A stretch of DNA of 64,000 nt, taken from Pelomonas paludis (GTDB lineage Bacteria > Pseudomonadota > Gammaproteobacteria > Burkholderiales > Burkholderiaceae_C). The first letter of the stretch is position 1. Each line of letters opens with the position of its first letter. The translations under genes were made by a program, and so were the position numbers. The stretch covers positions 372,001-436,000 of the forward strand of contig NZ_JBDPZD010000003.1 of assembly GCF_039872745.1 (NCBI RefSeq). The letters are read 5' to 3'. This document shows, in pieces, positions 55,539 to 64,000 of this stretch. Under the pieces are notes generated by a model that saw only the letters and a program-made list of their open reading frames with translations, made no database searches and was not told the origin of the DNA.

Positions 55539-58500
55539 ATGCGCCTGAACTCGATCAAGCTGGCCGGCTTCAAGTCCTTTGCCGAACCCACCACCTTCCA
55601 GCTGCCGGGGCAGCTCGTCGGCGTGGTGGGCCCCAACGGCTGCGGCAAGTCCAACATCATGGACGCCGTGCGCTGGGTGCTGGGCGAGAGCAAGGCCAGC
55701 GAGCTGCGTGGCGAGTCCATGCAGGACGTGATCTTCAACGGCAGCGGCAACCGCAAGCCGGCCAGCCGCTCCAGCGTGGAACTGGTGTTCGACAACACCC
55801 TGGCGCGTGCCGGCGGGCAGTGGAACCAGTTCACCGAGATCGCGGTCAAGCGCGTGCTCACGCGCGATGGCACCAGCAGCTACTTCATCAACAACCAGCC
55901 CGTGCGTCGGCGCGACGTGCAGGACGTCTTCCTGGGCACGGGCCTGGGGCCGCGCGCCTACGCCATCATTGGGCAGGGCACCATCTCGCGCATCATCGAG
56001 AGCAAGCCCGAGGAGCTGCGCCTCTTCCTCGAAGAAGCCGCCGGCGTCTCCAAGTACAAAGAGCGCCGCCGCGAGACGGAAAACCGCCTCAAGGACACGC
56101 GCGAGAACCTGACCCGCGTCGAAGACATCCTGCGCGAGCTAGGAGCCAACCTCGACAAGCTGGAGAAGCAGGCCGAGGTGGCGTCCACCTACCGCAGCCT
56201 GCAGGACGCGGGCACGCTCAAGCTGCATCAGTTGTGGTTCCTGAAAGCACGTGACGCCGAGAGCGAGGGCCTGCGGGTCAAGGCCGCCCACCTGGAGGCC
56301 GTCAACGTGCTGGAGGCCCAGACCGCAGAGCTGCGCGCCGTGGAGGCCCAGCTTGAAGAAGTCCGCCAGCAGCACTACGCCTCGGGCGATGAGCTGCATG
56401 CGTCCCAGGGCCGCTTTGCCGAGGCCCAGCTGGAGGTGAGCCGGCTGGAGGAGCGCATCCGCTTCGTCGTCGAGAGCCGCAACCGCGCCGAGGCCCGGCT
56501 GGCCGAGTTGCAGGCGCAAGAGCAGCAATGGCATGAGCGCATCACCGCAGCCAAGGACGAGCTGGAGCGCGTGGCCGAGCAGATCCTGGCCGCCGATGAG
56601 CAGTCCGAAATCCTGGCCGCCCAGGCCGAGGAGCAGGCCGCCCAGGCGCCGCAAGGCGAAGACCAATTGCGTGCCGCGCAAGCCCGTGCCAACGAGCAGC
56701 GCGCCCTGGTCACCCAGGTGCAGCAGCAGATCCAGGTGCTGGCGGCCGAGAGCCGCAGCGTGGACGAGCAGATGCGCAGCCTGCGCCAGCGGCAAGACCG
56801 CCTGACGCAAGACCTGCGCGCGCTTGCCGCCCCCGAGCAAGGCGTGCTGGACGAGCTCAAGGCCCGCACCAGCACCGCTGCCGAGGCGCAAGAGCTGGCC
56901 GAAGCCCGCCTGCACGAGCTGGCCGAGCAACTGCCCCAGCTCGAAGAGCAGCGCCGCCAGCAGCAGCAGGAAGCCAATGCCCAGCTCGCCCGCCAGAGCG
57001 AGATTGCCGCGCGGCTGGACGCCCTGCGCGCGCTGCAGGAGAAGGTGCAAACCGAAGGCAAGCTCAAGCCCTGGCTGGCCAAGCATGGGCTCGATGGGCT
57101 GCAGGGCCTGTGGACGCGCCTGCACATCACCGCCGGCTGGGAGAACGCGCTGGAGGCTGCGCTGCGCGAGCGGCTCCAGGCCTTGTCCGTGAGCCGGCTC
57201 GACACCGTGCGCGCCTTCGCTACTGATGCGCCACCCGCGCGGCTGGCCTTCTACGCCGCCCCGGCCGGTTCTATCGCCAACACGCACGAGACGCTGCCCA
57301 AGCTTTCCAGCCTGCTCAAGCTGAACGACGACGGCCTGACTGCGCTGCTGAACGACTGGCTCGAAGGCGTCTACACGGCCGCCACGCTTGACGACGCGCT
57401 GTCTGCGCGCAGCAAGCTCACTCACGGCGAACTGGTGATGACGCCCGAGGGCCACGCCGTGGGCCAGTACTCCGTGGCCTTCTATGCGCCCGACTCCGAG
57501 CAGGCCGGCATGCTGGCCCGCGCGCAGGAGATCGAGCAGCTCGAACTCGCGCAGAAGGCGCAGAACCTCATCGCCGACGAGGCCCGCCTCGCGCTGGTTC
57601 GCGTCGAGAGCCAGTTCAATGACGCGAGCAGCCGCCTCGGCGTGCTGCGCCGCGAGGCCAGCGAGGCCCAAACCCGTGCGCACCAGCTGCAGGTCGAGCT
57701 GCTGCGCCTGCAATCCCAGCTCGAAGCCAGCCAGCAGCGCAAGACGGCGCTGGATGGCGAACTGGCCGAGATCGACGCCCAGATGGAAGCGCTGCAGGAG
57801 CGCCGCGCCGTCGGCGAGGCGCGCTTCGAGGAGCTGGACCTGCAACTGGCCGACGCCCAGGAGAAGCATGCCGAGTTGGACGACGGTGTGATCCAGGCCG
57901 AGCGCAAGCTGGCCGAGGCGCGCGAGCAACTGCGCGCGCTGGAGCGCCGTGCCCAGGAGGCCCAGTTCAGCGCCCGCGCGCTGGCCGCGCGCCGTGCGGA
58001 GCTGCAGCGCAGCATCGAAACCGCCCAGGCGCAGGTGCAGACCGCGCTGGCCTCCCGCGCCAGTGTGCAGACCGAGCTGGACGGCTTCAACGACGCCGCC
58101 GCCCAGGCTGGGCTGCAAGATGCACTGGCCCTCAAGCAGGAGCGCGAGCAGCAATTGGCCGCCGTGCGCACCGCCTACGACGACCTCACCCTGCGCCTGC
58201 GCAAGCTCGATGAACAGCGCCTGCAGATCGAGCGCAGCCTCGACCCGCTGCGCGAACGCATCACCTGCCTGCAGCTGGAGGCCCAGGCCGCCCAGCTCGG
58301 CGGCGCGCAGTACCTGGAGCAACTCCAGGCCGCCGAGGTGGACCTGGCGCAGCTGGCGGCTCGTATCGAGCAAGACGGCGTCAAGCTGCATGGCCTGCAG
58401 ACCGAGATCGACCGCATCAACCGCGAGATTGCGGCCTTGGGGGCCGTCAACCTCGCGGCCCTGGACGAGCTGACCGCCTCGCGCGAACGCAAGACTTTTC

Positions 58501-59054
58501 TTGACGCGCAGTACGCCGACCTGCAATCCGCCATCACCACGCTGGAAGACGCGATCCGCAAGATCGACCTCGAAACCCGCGACCTGCTGGGCAACACCTT
58601 CAACCAGGTCAACGAGCACTTTGGCCGCATGTTCCCCAGCCTCTTCGGCGGCGGGCAGGCCCGGCTCGTGATGACGGGCGACGAGATCCTCGATGCCGGT
58701 GTGCAAGTGATGGCCCAGCCGCCGGGCAAGAAAAACAGCACCATCCACCTGCTCTCGGGTGGCGAGAAGGCGCTCACCGCCATTGCGCTGGTGTTCGCCA
58801 TCTTCCAGCTCAACCCGGCGCCGTTCTGCCTGCTCGACGAGGTCGATGCACCGCTGGACGACGCCAACACCGAACGCTATGCCAAGCTGGTTTCGCAGAT
58901 GTCAGCGGGCACGCAATTCCTCTTCATCTCGCACAACAAGATCGCGATGGAAATGGCTGAACAATTGATCGGCGTCACCATGCAGGAGCAGGGCGTCTCG
59001 CGCATCGTCGCGGTGGACATGGACAAGGCCCTGGCGATGGCGGAGATCGCCTGA
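55539..59054 (+). CDS. smc: Chromosome segregation protein SMC
   Basis: A 1171-residue SMC ATPase. Walker A is GPNGCGKS (31-38), long coiled coils run about 165-500 and 660-1000 with a hinge between (about 505-640, GLQGLWTRLHITAGWENALE), and the C-terminal lobe has signature LLSGGEKALTAIAL and Walker B FCLLDEVDAPLDDAN. It organises and segregates the chromosome with ScpAB. The stop overlaps the zipA start (TGATG). Confidence 0.97.
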   Translation: MRLNSIKLAGFKSFAEPTTFQLPGQLVGVVGPNGCGKSNIMDAVRWVLGESKASELRGESMQDVIFNGSGNRKPASRSSVELVFDNTLARAGGQWNQFTEIAVKRVLTRDGTSSYFINNQPVRRRDVQDVFLGTGLGPRAYAIIGQGTISRIIESKPEELRLFLEEAAGVSKYKERRRETENRLKDTRENLTRVEDILRELGANLDKLEKQAEVASTYRSLQDAGTLKLHQLWFLKARDAESEGLRVKAAHLEAVNVLEAQTAELRAVEAQLEEVRQQHYASGDELHASQGRFAEAQLEVSRLEERIRFVVESRNRAEARLAELQAQEQQWHERITAAKDELERVAEQILAADEQSEILAAQAEEQAAQAPQGEDQLRAAQARANEQRALVTQVQQQIQVLAAESRSVDEQMRSLRQRQDRLTQDLRALAAPEQGVLDELKARTSTAAEAQELAEARLHELAEQLPQLEEQRRQQQQEANAQLARQSEIAARLDALRALQEKVQTEGKLKPWLAKHGLDGLQGLWTRLHITAGWENALEAALRERLQALSVSRLDTVRAFATDAPPARLAFYAAPAGSIANTHETLPKLSSLLKLNDDGLTALLNDWLEGVYTAATLDDALSARSKLTHGELVMTPEGHAVGQYSVAFYAPDSEQAGMLARAQEIEQLELAQKAQNLIADEARLALVRVESQFNDASSRLGVLRREASEAQTRAHQLQVELLRLQSQLEASQQRKTALDGELAEIDAQMEALQERRAVGEARFEELDLQLADAQEKHAELDDGVIQAERKLAEAREQLRALERRAQEAQFSARALAARRAELQRSIETAQAQVQTALASRASVQTELDGFNDAAAQAGLQDALALKQEREQQLAAVRTAYDDLTLRLRKLDEQRLQIERSLDPLRERITCLQLEAQAAQLGGAQYLEQLQAAEVDLAQLAARIEQDGVKLHGLQTEIDRINREIAALGAVNLAALDELTASRERKTFLDAQYADLQSAITTLEDAIRKIDLETRDLLGNTFNQVNEHFGRMFPSLFGGGQARLVMTGDEILDAGVQVMAQPPGKKNSTIHLLSGGEKALTAIALVFAIFQLNPAPFCLLDEVDAPLDDANTERYAKLVSQMSAGTQFLFISHNKIAMEMAEQLIGVTMQEQGVSRIVAVDMDKALAMAEIA

Positions 59055-60130
59055 TGCAGCAGCTCACTTCGCTCTCCCTCACGACCCTGCTGCTGCTGGC
59101 TGGCGGTGTGGTGTTGCTTGGCGTGCTGGTGCACGGCCTCTGGAGCGCCCGCCGCGCCGGCCCGCGCCGTGCCACCGAAGACGGCATCGAATCGCGCCTG
59201 GAGCCCCAGCTCGACCCGGTTGAAGTGGCTGCGCTGGAGCCCGATGAGCTGGCCAGTGACGCGCCGGGTACCCCACTCACCCCAGTGGCCAGGCCCCCGC
59301 GCCGTCCGTCGGTGCGCATTGACGCGCTGATCGACGCCATCGCCGTCTTCGCGCTGGAGGCGCCCGTCAGCGGCGAGTTCGCGCTGCAGCACCAGCCACC
59401 CAGCCACCGCGCCGGCAACAAGCCCTTCCAGATCGAGGGCCTCAACGCCGAGACCGGCGACTGGGAGCTGCCCCAGCCCGGCCAGCGCTACAGCGAGTTC
59501 CAGGCCGGCCTCAAGATGGCCAACCGGGCCGGGCCGGTGAACGAGATCGAGTACTCGGAGTTTGTGCAAAAGCTGCAGGCCTTTGCCGATGCCATCCAGG
59601 CCGACGCGCAGTTCCCCGACATGCTGGAGGTGGTGGCCCACGCCCGCGAGCTGGATCAGTTTGCCGCCGCTCACGACGCCCAACTCGCCCTGCTGCTGCG
59701 CGCCAAGTCCACCGCCTGGACGCCGGGCTTCATCCACCAGATGGCGCTGCGCCACGGTTTCGTGCCTGGTCAGTTGCCGGGCCGCCTGGTGCTGCCCTCA
59801 CCGGACGAGGGCGCGCCGCCCATCCTCACGCTCAACTTCGACCCCCAGGCCGCGCTGGCCGAGAACCCTGAGGCCCAGTCCCTGCGCGAGCTGACCCTGG
59901 CGCTCGACGTGCCGCAGACCCCCGCTGAGCAAGAGCCCTTTGCCGCCTGGCAGGACTCCGCGCGCCTGCTGGCCCGCGACCTGGAGGCCGAGATGTGCGA
60001 CGACCGGGGCCACCCGCTGGGCCTGCATGCCTTTGCCGCCATCGACACCGAGCTGAAGAAGCTCTACGAGACTCTCGCCGCACGCGACCTGCCCGCTGGC
60101 TCGGCGGCGGCGCGGCGGCTCTTCAGCTGA
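59054..60130 (+). CDS. zipA: Cell division protein ZipA (FtsZ-binding)
   Basis: A 358-residue protein with an N-terminal membrane anchor (about 10-28), a short acidic and Pro-rich linker, and a C-terminal ZipA FtsZ-binding domain (about 215-345, LKMANRAGPVNEIEYSEF is at its front edge). It tethers FtsZ to the inner membrane. It is divergent from E. coli ZipA but smc-zipA adjacency is standard in Burkholderiales. The ATG overlaps the smc stop. Confidence 0.85.
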   Translation: MQQLTSLSLTTLLLLAGGVVLLGVLVHGLWSARRAGPRRATEDGIESRLEPQLDPVEVAALEPDELASDAPGTPLTPVARPPRRPSVRIDALIDAIAVFALEAPVSGEFALQHQPPSHRAGNKPFQIEGLNAETGDWELPQPGQRYSEFQAGLKMANRAGPVNEIEYSEFVQKLQAFADAIQADAQFPDMLEVVAHARELDQFAAAHDAQLALLLRAKSTAWTPGFIHQMALRHGFVPGQLPGRLVLPSPDEGAPPILTLNFDPQAALAENPEAQSLRELTLALDVPQTPAEQEPFAAWQDSARLLARDLEAEMCDDRGHPLGLHAFAAIDTELKKLYETLAARDLPAGSAAARRLFS

Positions 60131-60157
60131 GTTGCGCCAGGCCCTAGACTGCCCCGC

Positions 60158-61441
60158 ATGACGACCAGCCTGCTGCTCATCGGGCTGCTGATCCTGGGCA
60201 GCGCGTTTTTCTCCATGGCCGAGCTGTCGGTGGCTGCCTCACGGCGCTTGCACCTGCAGCAGCGAGCCGACGCAGGCGACGGGCGTGCCGCGCAGGTGCT
60301 GGCCGTGCAGGTGCAGCCGGGTGACTACTTCACCGTGGTGCAGATCGGCGTCAACACCATCGCCATCCTGGGCGGCATCGTGGGCGAGGGGGCGCTGACG
60401 CCGCACTTCGCCGCCGTGTTTGCCTGGGTGCTGGCGCCCGAGATGGCGGCACGGGTCGCTTTTGCGGCCTCGTTCGCCACCGTGACAGCCTTGTTCGTGG
60501 TGCTGGCTGACCTGGTGCCCAAACGCCTGTCCATGAACGAGCCCGAGCGCGTGGCGGTGGCCTTGATCGGGCCCATGCTGGCGCTGTGCCGCGTGCTGCG
60601 GCCGCTGGCCTGGCTGTTCAGCACGCTGACCGACGCCCTCATTCGCCTGCTGGGCCTGCCCGCGCGGCGCGACGACAGCATCAGCCACCGCGACATCCTG
60701 GCCCTGACCGAGGCCGGGCATCAGGCCGGCGTGGTCGCGGATGGCGAGCACGAGGTCATCGCCAATGTGTTCGAGCTCGACACCCGCACCGTCGAAACCG
60801 TGATGACCACCCGCGAGCGCATCGTCTTCTTCGTGCTTGACGAGGACGAGGCGCAGATCCGCTCGCGCATTGCCGTGGCGCCGCACTCGACCTATCTGGT
60901 CTGCGAGGGCGAGGTTGACCGCGTGGCCGGCTATGTGGATGCGACCGACCTGTTCCAGCGCGTGCTGCGCGGCGAGGCCCTGGGGCTGGGCCGCGACTCA
61001 GGCCTGGTCAAGAAGGTACTGATGGTGCCGGACCGCCTGACGCTGTCCGAGATGCTGACCCAGTTCCGCGAGGCGCATGAGGACTTTGCCGTGGTCGTCA
61101 ACGAGTACAGCCTGGTGGTGGGCGTGGTGACGCTGAACGACGTGATGAGCACGGTGATGGGCGGCTTGGTGGCGCCACATGCCGAGGAGCAGATCGTCCG
61201 CCGCGAGGACGGCTCCTACCTGGCGGACGGCATCACGCCCATCCCCGACGTCGCCCGAGCTTTGGACATCGACGGCTGGCCAGACGCCGGCACCTACGAC
61301 ACGCTGGCCGGCTTCCTGATGGTGATGCTGCGGCGCATCCCGCGGCGCACCGATGCGGTGAGCTGGCAGGGCTGGCGCTTTGAGGTGCTGGACGTGGACA
61401 GCCACCGGGTCGATCAGGTGCTGATCACGCGGCTTGTCTGA
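60158..61441 (+). CDS. DUF21/CBS/CorC_HlyC membrane protein (hemolysin-like family)
   Basis: A 427-residue inner-membrane protein. The DUF21 domain (about 1-190) has four hydrophobic segments and begins SAFFSMAELSVAASRRLHLQ; two CBS domains follow (about 210-335), then the CorC_HlyC transporter-associated domain (about 345-427). The family is tied to magnesium or cobalt transport or resistance; the hemolysin name is historical. It lies between zipA and ligA, which are adjacent in many relatives. Confidence 0.9.
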   Translation: MTTSLLLIGLLILGSAFFSMAELSVAASRRLHLQQRADAGDGRAAQVLAVQVQPGDYFTVVQIGVNTIAILGGIVGEGALTPHFAAVFAWVLAPEMAARVAFAASFATVTALFVVLADLVPKRLSMNEPERVAVALIGPMLALCRVLRPLAWLFSTLTDALIRLLGLPARRDDSISHRDILALTEAGHQAGVVADGEHEVIANVFELDTRTVETVMTTRERIVFFVLDEDEAQIRSRIAVAPHSTYLVCEGEVDRVAGYVDATDLFQRVLRGEALGLGRDSGLVKKVLMVPDRLTLSEMLTQFREAHEDFAVVVNEYSLVVGVVTLNDVMSTVMGGLVAPHAEEQIVRREDGSYLADGITPIPDVARALDIDGWPDAGTYDTLAGFLMVMLRRIPRRTDAVSWQGWRFEVLDVDSHRVDQVLITRLV

Positions 61442-61451
61442 GCATCGGCGA

Positions 61452-61997
61452 TCAGCGAGGCCCGAGCTGAGCCGGTGCCCGGCTGGCGCCACGCCGTGTC
61501 GACATCTCCTCGCCCATGCTGAGGATCTCGGTCGGCGTCAGCCCGAGGCTGGCCAGCGGGAAGATCACTTCGTCCTCCAGCGCCGCATGGGCCTCGTAGA
61601 GCCGTGCAAAGCTCAGGCAGGCGTCCCGGTCCAGCTTGAAGGCCTGGCCCGAGGCCAGCGCCAGCAGTTGAACCCGCAGCACCCGCCATGCCGCGCCCAG
61701 CGTGGCGTGATCCGACAGCAGCCGGTCCGCCAGATCGCCTCGGCCAGCGGCCCGCAGGCGAGGCACGATGTGCAGCTCTTCGTCTTCGTGATGCGCGGGG
61801 GCGGCGACATCGAAGTAGCGCGCCACGTCGGTCGCCGCCTGGCGAGCCTGTTCATCCGCGCCATGGGCTCTGGCGTGGGCCTGGAGGCGCAACAGCGTGC
61901 CCAGCGTGCGGCGCACTCGCCCATGGCAAGCGGCCAGCATCTCGAAGGGCGCTTCGAACCCTACCCCTGGACCCGCGTACAACTGCTTCGTGGTCAT
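61452..61997 (-). CDS. Hemerythrin-domain protein
   Basis: A 181-residue helical protein with the HHE di-iron pattern: His25, His69-His70-Glu71 with Glu74, His97 and His137 with Glu141. Such proteins bind oxygen, nitric oxide or iron; specific role unknown. It is encoded opposite to its neighbours, ends 10 bases from the preceding stop and starts 25 bases from the ligA start, so the two divergent genes share a very short promoter region. Confidence 0.85.
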   Translation of the reverse strand: MTTKQLYAGPGVGFEAPFEMLAACHGRVRRTLGTLLRLQAHARAHGADEQARQAATDVARYFDVAAPAHHEDEELHIVPRLRAAGRGDLADRLLSDHATLGAAWRVLRVQLLALASGQAFKLDRDACLSFARLYEAHAALEDEVIFPLASLGLTPTEILSMGEEMSTRRGASRAPAQLGPR

Positions 61998-62022
61998 GGC
62001 CCTATTGTTGAAAATGCTCGGT

Positions 62023-64000
62023 ATGAATGCCCCTGACCCAGATCAAGAATTGCAACTGGTTCGAGCCGCCGAGCTGCGCCGGCTGCTGAATTTTCACGCG
62101 CACGCCTATTACGTGCTCGACGCGCCCGAAATCCCGGACGCCGAGTACGACCGGCTTTTCCAGGAGTTGCAGGCGCTGGAGGCTGCCCACCCCGAACTGC
62201 TGACGCCCGACTCCCCCACCCAGCGCGTGATCGGTGCCGTGCTCGACGGCCTGGCACCAGTCACTCACGCCGTGCCCATGCTCTCGATCACCACCGAGAC
62301 CGATACCACGGCCGGCGGCGCCATCAACTTTGATGCCCGCGTGCGCCGCGAGCTGGGCTTGCAGGAGGCCGACCCGCCGGTCGAGTACAGCGCCGAGCTG
62401 AAGTTCGATGGCCTGGCCATCAACCTGCGCTACGAGGGCGGCGTGCTCGTCCAGGCCGCCACGCGCGGCGACGGCGAGACCGGCGAGGACGTGACGCAGA
62501 ACATCCGCACCATTGGGCAGATTCCGCTCAAGTTGATGGGTAACGCACCTCCCGTGCTTGAGGTGCGGGGCGAGGTCTATATGCGGCGTGATGCCTTCGA
62601 GGCCCTCAACGAGCGCCAGCGCGCCAAGGGAGAGAAGACCTTCGTCAACCCGCGCAACACCGCCGCCGGCGCCGTGCGCCAGCTCGACCCGGCCGGCGTG
62701 CGCGAGAAGCCGCTGTGCTTCTACGCCTACGGCCTGGGCGAAGTGCAGGGCTGGGAGGTGCCCGAGACGCATGCCGGCCTGCTCGACGCGCTGGCGGCCT
62801 TTGGCCTGCCCGTCAACGAGCTGCGCGCCGTCTGCCTGGGGCCGCAGCAACTGGTGGACTTCCATGCCCGCGTGGCGGCGCAGCGTGATGCCTTGCCGTT
62901 TGACATTGATGGCGTGGTCTACAAGGTCAACTCCCGTGCGCTGCAACAGCAGCTTGGCTTCAAGACCCGGGAGCCACGCTGGGCCGTGGCGCACAAATAC
63001 CCAGCGCAGGAGCAGGTGACGACCCTGCTCGCCATCGATGTGCAGGTGGGCCGCACCGGCAAGCTCACGCCTGTGGCGCGGCTGGACCCGGTGTTCGTGG
63101 GCGGCACGACGGTCAGCAATGCGACGCTGCACAACGAATCGGAAGTCAGGCGGAAAGACATTCGTGTTGGCGACACGGTCGTGGTGCGGAGAGCCGGAGA
63201 TGTGATCCCGCAGATCGTTGGCGTCGTACTCGAGCGTCGGCCTCCGGGTGCCGACGAAGAGTTCGATATGTACCGAACTCTTCGCGGGGTCTGCCCCGAA
63301 TGTGGCAGCCATATTGCTAAAGATCCGGAGGGCGTTGATTGGCGTTGTACAGGTGGGCTGTTTTGTATGGCCCAGCGAAAGGAAAGCATCCGTCACTTCT
63401 CCCAGCGTTCGGCGCTCGACATCGAGGGACTGGGCACAGAGATCATTGATGCACTAGTCGATGGTGACGTGATCCATTCCGCCGCTGACCTTTTCTCGCT
63501 GGATGAGACCCGCCTGATCGGACTGCGCACTCGCAGTGGCAGCACCCTCCAAAAGCAGTCTGCAGACAACCTGCTGCGATCGATTCGCGGGGCCAGTTCA
63601 CCTGCGCTGCATCGCCTGATATTTGGTTTAGGCATACCGCATGTGGGTGAAGCTACGGCCAAGGAGTTGGCGTCCTTCTATCGAACCATTGACGCTCTGT
63701 TGGCGACCGCTACGTTGACGCCAATGCTCCTAAAGGACGTTGGTCATGAAATTGCCGCGTCCATTCAGCAGTTTGTGACTGAGTCACACAACCGAGATGT
63801 CATTGATCGGCTCCTGCGGCTTGGGATGCGTCCCCAATCTCCGCCTGATGTTCGGCGATGCATCGACTGCGCTGAGCTCTTCCGTTTGATTAAACGGGTC
63901 GATAGCTATTTGGCTCAGAACCAAAAGAGGGCGCCCCGGTTGGCGGGAATAGGCGTCGGTCGGCTCGAACGGTTGGCATCCGCATTTGGTACTCCGGCTG
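62023..64000 (+). CDS. ligA: NAD-dependent DNA ligase (3' end beyond window)
   Basis: The frame is open for 659 codons to the window edge. The adenylation domain has catalytic Lys127 in ELKFDG, with NPRNTAAGAVRQLDP; the OB domain has VGRTGKLTPVARLDP; the zinc finger has four Cys (CPECG, RCTGGLFCMAQ); the HhH domain includes GLGIPHVGEATAKELA. After that, where a BRCT domain is expected, the sequence reads CIDCAELFRLIKRVDSYLAQ and LAGIGVGRLERLASAF, which I do not recognise as BRCT. G+C falls from about 70% to about 56% from near 63120. The start could also be the ATG at 62014. Confidence 0.93.
   Translation, partial: MNAPDPDQELQLVRAAELRRLLNFHAHAYYVLDAPEIPDAEYDRLFQELQALEAAHPELLTPDSPTQRVIGAVLDGLAPVTHAVPMLSITTETDTTAGGAINFDARVRRELGLQEADPPVEYSAELKFDGLAINLRYEGGVLVQAATRGDGETGEDVTQNIRTIGQIPLKLMGNAPPVLEVRGEVYMRRDAFEALNERQRAKGEKTFVNPRNTAAGAVRQLDPAGVREKPLCFYAYGLGEVQGWEVPETHAGLLDALAAFGLPVNELRAVCLGPQQLVDFHARVAAQRDALPFDIDGVVYKVNSRALQQQLGFKTREPRWAVAHKYPAQEQVTTLLAIDVQVGRTGKLTPVARLDPVFVGGTTVSNATLHNESEVRRKDIRVGDTVVVRRAGDVIPQIVGVVLERRPPGADEEFDMYRTLRGVCPECGSHIAKDPEGVDWRCTGGLFCMAQRKESIRHFSQRSALDIEGLGTEIIDALVDGDVIHSAADLFSLDETRLIGLRTRSGSTLQKQSADNLLRSIRGASSPALHRLIFGLGIPHVGEATAKELASFYRTIDALLATATLTPMLLKDVGHEIAASIQQFVTESHNRDVIDRLLRLGMRPQSPPDVRRCIDCAELFRLIKRVDSYLAQNQKRAPRLAGIGVGRLERLASAFGTPA

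Noticed and set aside
56139..58748. Minus-strand open frame (869 codons) opposite smc
   Set aside because: It lies entirely within smc, and its Leu/Gln/Gly-rich repetitive translation mirrors the coiled-coil codons of SMC.
60158..61441. Calling the DUF21/CBS protein a hemolysin toxin
   Set aside because: The name is historical. The domains are those of a metal-transport-related membrane protein.
1..64000. CRISPR array, rRNA operon or ordinary tRNA genes
   Set aside because: No regularly spaced direct repeats with unique spacers, no rRNA signatures and no tRNA cloverleaf other than the tRNA-like part of ssrA were seen.

Overview
The window is high-GC chromosomal DNA (about 70% G+C in most genes) from a betaproteobacterium, most likely order Burkholderiales. 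The evidence is the gene order (gyrA, DUF2059, serC, pheA, tyrA, aroA, cmk, rpsA, ihfB, lapA, lapB on one strand, with ompA, ubiG and gph divergent), Burkholderiales-style proteins such as a Kdo hydroxylase and a smc-zipA pair, and many 1-8 base start/stop overlaps. Family and genus cannot be fixed from the sequence alone. There are no rRNA genes, no ordinary tRNA genes and no CRISPR array.

Layout. 0-11.9 kb holds metabolic and transport genes: a serine hydrolase cut by the window edge, an aldo/keto reductase, a lipoprotein, 5-oxoprolinase, an M14-type deacylase with an amino-acid permease, an alpha/beta hydrolase and TrhO. A low-GC FRG-domain gene is wedged directly upstream of the oxoprolinase. 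11.9-17.1 kb carries dnaE, a patatin-like lipase and a ComEA-like protein. 17-24.2 kb is an envelope and LPS block: an MsbA-like exporter, three glycosyltransferases, Kdo hydroxylase, lapB and lapA. A 167-bp near-perfect palindrome lies between the MsbA-like gene and the first glycosyltransferase. 24.2-34.9 kb is the aromatic amino acid, serine and translation cluster ending at gyrA, with aroA and cmk fused into one reading frame. 35.1-37.6 kb has ompA (with 24 consecutive prolines), ubiG, gph and the tmRNA gene ssrA.

37.6-47.0 kb is a complete, compact integrated element of about 9.4 kb in the 3' end of ssrA. It carries a P4-type tyrosine integrase, an AlpA-type regulator, a segment resembling phage Ash proteins, RadC, a large Toprim plus DUF927 primase-helicase-like replication protein, and several small unknown or HTH proteins. 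No capsid, tail, lysis or conjugation genes are visible, so it looks like a phage satellite or similar self-replicating integrative element. Its non-coding DNA is highly structured: paired integrase arm-type repeats at both ends, two separated arrays of the heptamer GGGGACA (six copies each), a 32-bp exact repeat beside each array, a consensus DnaA box and a 24-bp palindrome upstream of the last HTH gene. I read these as a bipartite origin and control system comparable in layout to ori/crr of phage P4.

47.1-64 kb returns to the core chromosome: an ABC-F ATPase, prmB, a PilU-like ATPase, dapD, dapC, a second prephenate-dehydrogenase-like gene, an unknown membrane protein and queF on the minus strand; then smc, zipA, a DUF21/CBS membrane protein, a divergent hemerythrin gene, and ligA running off the end. 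The 3' part of ligA changes abruptly to lower G+C and lacks a recognisable BRCT domain within the window.
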